NCBI GenBank assembly: GCA_964517075.1
Contig: CAZFAT010000338.1
Span: 1 to 6,693 of the forward strand
Length of the DNA: 6,693 nt
Origin: CAZFAT01 sp964517075
GTDB taxonomy: Bacteria; Acidobacteriota; Vicinamibacteria; Vicinamibacterales; SCN-69-37
Direction of reading: 5' to 3'
Part shown: positions 6,033-6,693 of the stretch, piece by piece
How the letters are laid out: every line of letters starts with the position of its first letter
Numbering within the stretch: position 1 is the stretch's first letter
The notes under the pieces: generated by a model
The model's database searches: none
What the model was told of the DNA's origin: nothing
Seen by the model: only the letters and a program-made list of their open reading frames with translations
Translations under genes and position numbers: made by a program

Positions 6033-6693
6033 GTCCCGGGTCGGCGACCGCCGCGCCGGCTGATTTCGACGTCGTCACCGCGGACGGCGTCTCGCGGCAC
6101 TACGGCCGACGGGCCGCCCTGGCGCGCGTGTCCCTCGACTGCCGGGCCGGCAGCGTGACCGGCCTGCTCGGACCGAATGGGGCGGGCAAGTCCACCCTAC
6201 TGGGCGTGCTCGCCACGCTCGTCGTGCCCACGGCGGGTCTCGTGCGGTACGGAGGCCGCCCCGCGGCCGCGTGGGGCGACGCGCTCCGCGGCCGCATCGG
6301 GGTGCTCGGACACGAGACCTACCTGTACGATGACCTCACGGCCGCCGAGAACCTGCGGTTCTTCGGCGAGCTCTATGCCCTCTCCGATCTCCGGCCGCGC
6401 GTCGACCGCGCGCTCGCTGACGCGCGTCTCACCGCGCGGTCCGGCGATCGGGTCGGTACGTTTTCGCGCGGTTTGCGCCAGCGCCTGGCCCTCGAACGCG
6501 CCCTCCTCCACGATCCGCGCCTCGTCCTGCTCGATGAGCCGTTCACCGGACTCGACGATGAGTCGATGGGCCTGCTGGTCGCGCGCCTGCAGGCGCTGCG
6601 CGCGCGCGGCGCGATTGTGATCATGGCGACCCACGATTTCGACAGCGCCGAGCGCGTCATCGACCGCGCGCTGTGTCTCCAGGCCGGCCGGCT
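6029..6693 (+). CDS. ccmA: CcmA-type ABC transporter ATP-binding subunit, cut by window edge
   Basis: Cytoplasmic ATPase of the CcmAB(CD) complex, which uses ATP to release heme-loaded CcmE from CcmC. The first 221 residues are present. Visible motifs: an aromatic A-loop (HYGR, Tyr25), Walker A GPNGAGKST at 48-56, YDDLTAAENLRFF (the CcmA-like region before the signature), a degenerate ABC signature FSRGLRQRLALERALL, Walker B LVLLDEPFTGLD, and the H-loop THD near 207. The signature reads SRGLR rather than the canonical SGGQ. Domain family is certain. The ccmA assignment rests on operon context and short length, since isolated ABC ATPases look alike. The start overlaps the previous stop as ATGA and no Shine-Dalgarno is seen, so translation is probably coupled. 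ccmB, its membrane partner, would be expected directly to the right of the window. Confidence 0.9.
   Translation, partial: MSPGSATAAPADFDVVTADGVSRHYGRRAALARVSLDCRAGSVTGLLGPNGAGKSTLLGVLATLVVPTAGLVRYGGRPAAAWGDALRGRIGVLGHETYLYDDLTAAENLRFFGELYALSDLRPRVDRALADARLTARSGDRVGTFSRGLRQRLALERALLHDPRLVLLDEPFTGLDDESMGLLVARLQALRARGAIVIMATHDFDSAERVIDRALCLQAGR

Noticed and set aside
1..6693. Search for CRISPR arrays, tRNA or rRNA genes, insertion sequences and attachment sites
   Set aside because: No regularly spaced repeats, no cloverleaf-like sequence, no transposase and no terminal repeats were seen. The window is ordinary chromosomal coding DNA apart from the points listed.

Overview
The window is GC-rich bacterial DNA, densely coding and with strong G/C bias at third codon positions. 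It comes from a Gram-negative-type organism with a periplasm, because it carries a System I (Ccm) cytochrome c maturation operon. The Ccm proteins are unlike the proteobacterial ones: a Cys-type CcmE, a CcmF-CcmH fusion, a zinc-ribbon membrane protein inside the operon, and ccmA late in the gene order. From general familiarity I would guess Acidobacteriota, perhaps Vicinamibacteria. That is an inference without any database search.

The left third (1-1435) is read on the minus strand, in the order maf (nucleotide pyrophosphatase), a short DUF721/DciA-like protein, then a thiolase cut by the left edge. A 171-bp gap separates maf from the DUF721 gene. It holds several copies of a short motif (core ATCGTCA), one of which overlaps the maf stop, and two adjacent small hairpins. 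The DUF721 gene and the thiolase are 24 bp apart and probably co-transcribed.

A 104-bp divergent spacer (1436-1539) separates maf from the plus-strand Ccm operon, which fills the rest of the window: ccmE, ccmF-ccmH, a CcmI-like zinc-ribbon protein, a periplasmic beta-domain protein of unknown role, and ccmA cut by the right edge. All four junctions overlap (TAATG, 23 nt, ATGA, ATGA), which implies one translationally coupled unit. CcmB, CcmC and CcmD are not in the window and may lie to the right.

In the expected pathway, CcmA (with CcmB) powers release of heme-loaded CcmE. CcmE carries heme in the periplasm, here probably through a cysteine. CcmF takes the heme and, with CcmH-type thiol chemistry, ligates it to the apocytochrome CXXCH site. 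The most interesting points are a Cys-type CcmE beside a five-cysteine CcmH domain fused to CcmF, and two uncharacterised proteins embedded in the same operon that are candidate maturation factors.
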